The notes beneath the pieces are model-generated. The model was not told the origin of the DNA. It did not search any database and saw only the letters and a program-made list of their open reading frames with translations. Below are positions 11,271-11,352 of a stretch of DNA of 11,352 nt, piece after piece. Source of the DNA: JBAZGH01 sp041652935. Lineage in GTDB: Bacteria > Patescibacteriota > Patescibacteriia > Patescibacteriales > XYC2-FULL-47-12. Position numbers and translations under genes: made by a program. Position 1 is the stretch's first letter. The number at the start of each line of letters is the position of its first letter. The stretch lies in assembly GCA_041652935.1 (NCBI GenBank), contig JBAZGH010000032.1:1-11352 (forward strand), read 5' to 3'.

Positions 11271-11352
11271 GGTTAGAATTTGCATTTTTCCAAAAATATT
11301 GCATAATTATAATATAAAGAAGAGTAAAAACAGGGCAAATAATCCCTATTTT

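Larger units (their letters stand above)
10860..11352. other. Regulatory and repeat-rich intergenic region at the right end
   Basis: No protein gene of useful length was found in 493 bases. From left to right: three operator-like palindromes (10877-11006) with a separate palindrome between the first two (AATCTTAA TAT TTAAGATT, 10899-10917), a 16-bp inverted repeat enclosing 92 bases (11045-11168) with the palindrome TCTTGCAAGA (11120-11129) inside, and a near-consensus rightward promoter (11242-11270). Confidence 0.6.

Overview
This looks like an AT-rich chromosomal segment from a member of the Patescibacteria (Candidate Phyla Radiation). The reasons are indirect but agree. Two secreted proteins are of a kind I recognise from that group. 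There are short GC-rich palindromic inserts inside coding sequences, one encoding the peptide FAKATA. Genes almost never have a Shine-Dalgarno sequence. AT-rich intergenic repeats are built from CTAGTTACT, CAATTAA and AATTTCC-type words. Every readable gene ends in TAA. No gene here pins down a finer lineage.

Layout. 1-117 is the 3' end of an unrecognised gene. It converges on a ZIP-family metal transporter (168-911, minus), which diverges from an MFS transporter (1011-2171, plus). Next comes a large imperfect stem-loop, then rpmG (ribosomal protein L33, 2361-2516, absent from a long-ORF scan), a bidirectional terminator and tRNA-Trp(CCA) on the minus strand (2564-2634). A tight plus-strand operon follows: a 3-TM membrane protein (2713-3033), then a fused gamma/alpha subunit (3043-4734) and beta subunit (4736-5506) of a 2-oxoacid:ferredoxin oxidoreductase. 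A DksA/TraR-like protein with a degenerate zinc finger follows (5536-5859), then rpmB (L28, minus, 5946-6179), a Glu/Leu/Phe/Val dehydrogenase (6269-7540) and a GatB/YqeY-like protein (7604-8068).

The right third differs. Two adjacent minus-strand genes (9423-10040 and 8129-9403) encode exported proteins with a visibly higher GC content than their surroundings. Upstream are a possible small RNA or attenuator (about 10290-10376), a long AT-rich spacer and a small winged-HTH regulator (10593-10859). Three closely matching 20-bp imperfect palindromes lie upstream of the regulator and look like operators. The last 490 bases hold a 16-bp inverted repeat and a near-consensus rightward promoter for something beyond the window.

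Metabolic reading: the ferredoxin oxidoreductase and the amino-acid dehydrogenase could together interconvert amino acids, 2-oxoacids and acyl-CoA in a host-dependent fermentative cell. This is inference from co-location only. The least explained parts are the operator array, the possible small RNA, and the palindromic in-frame inserts in two neighbouring enzyme genes.
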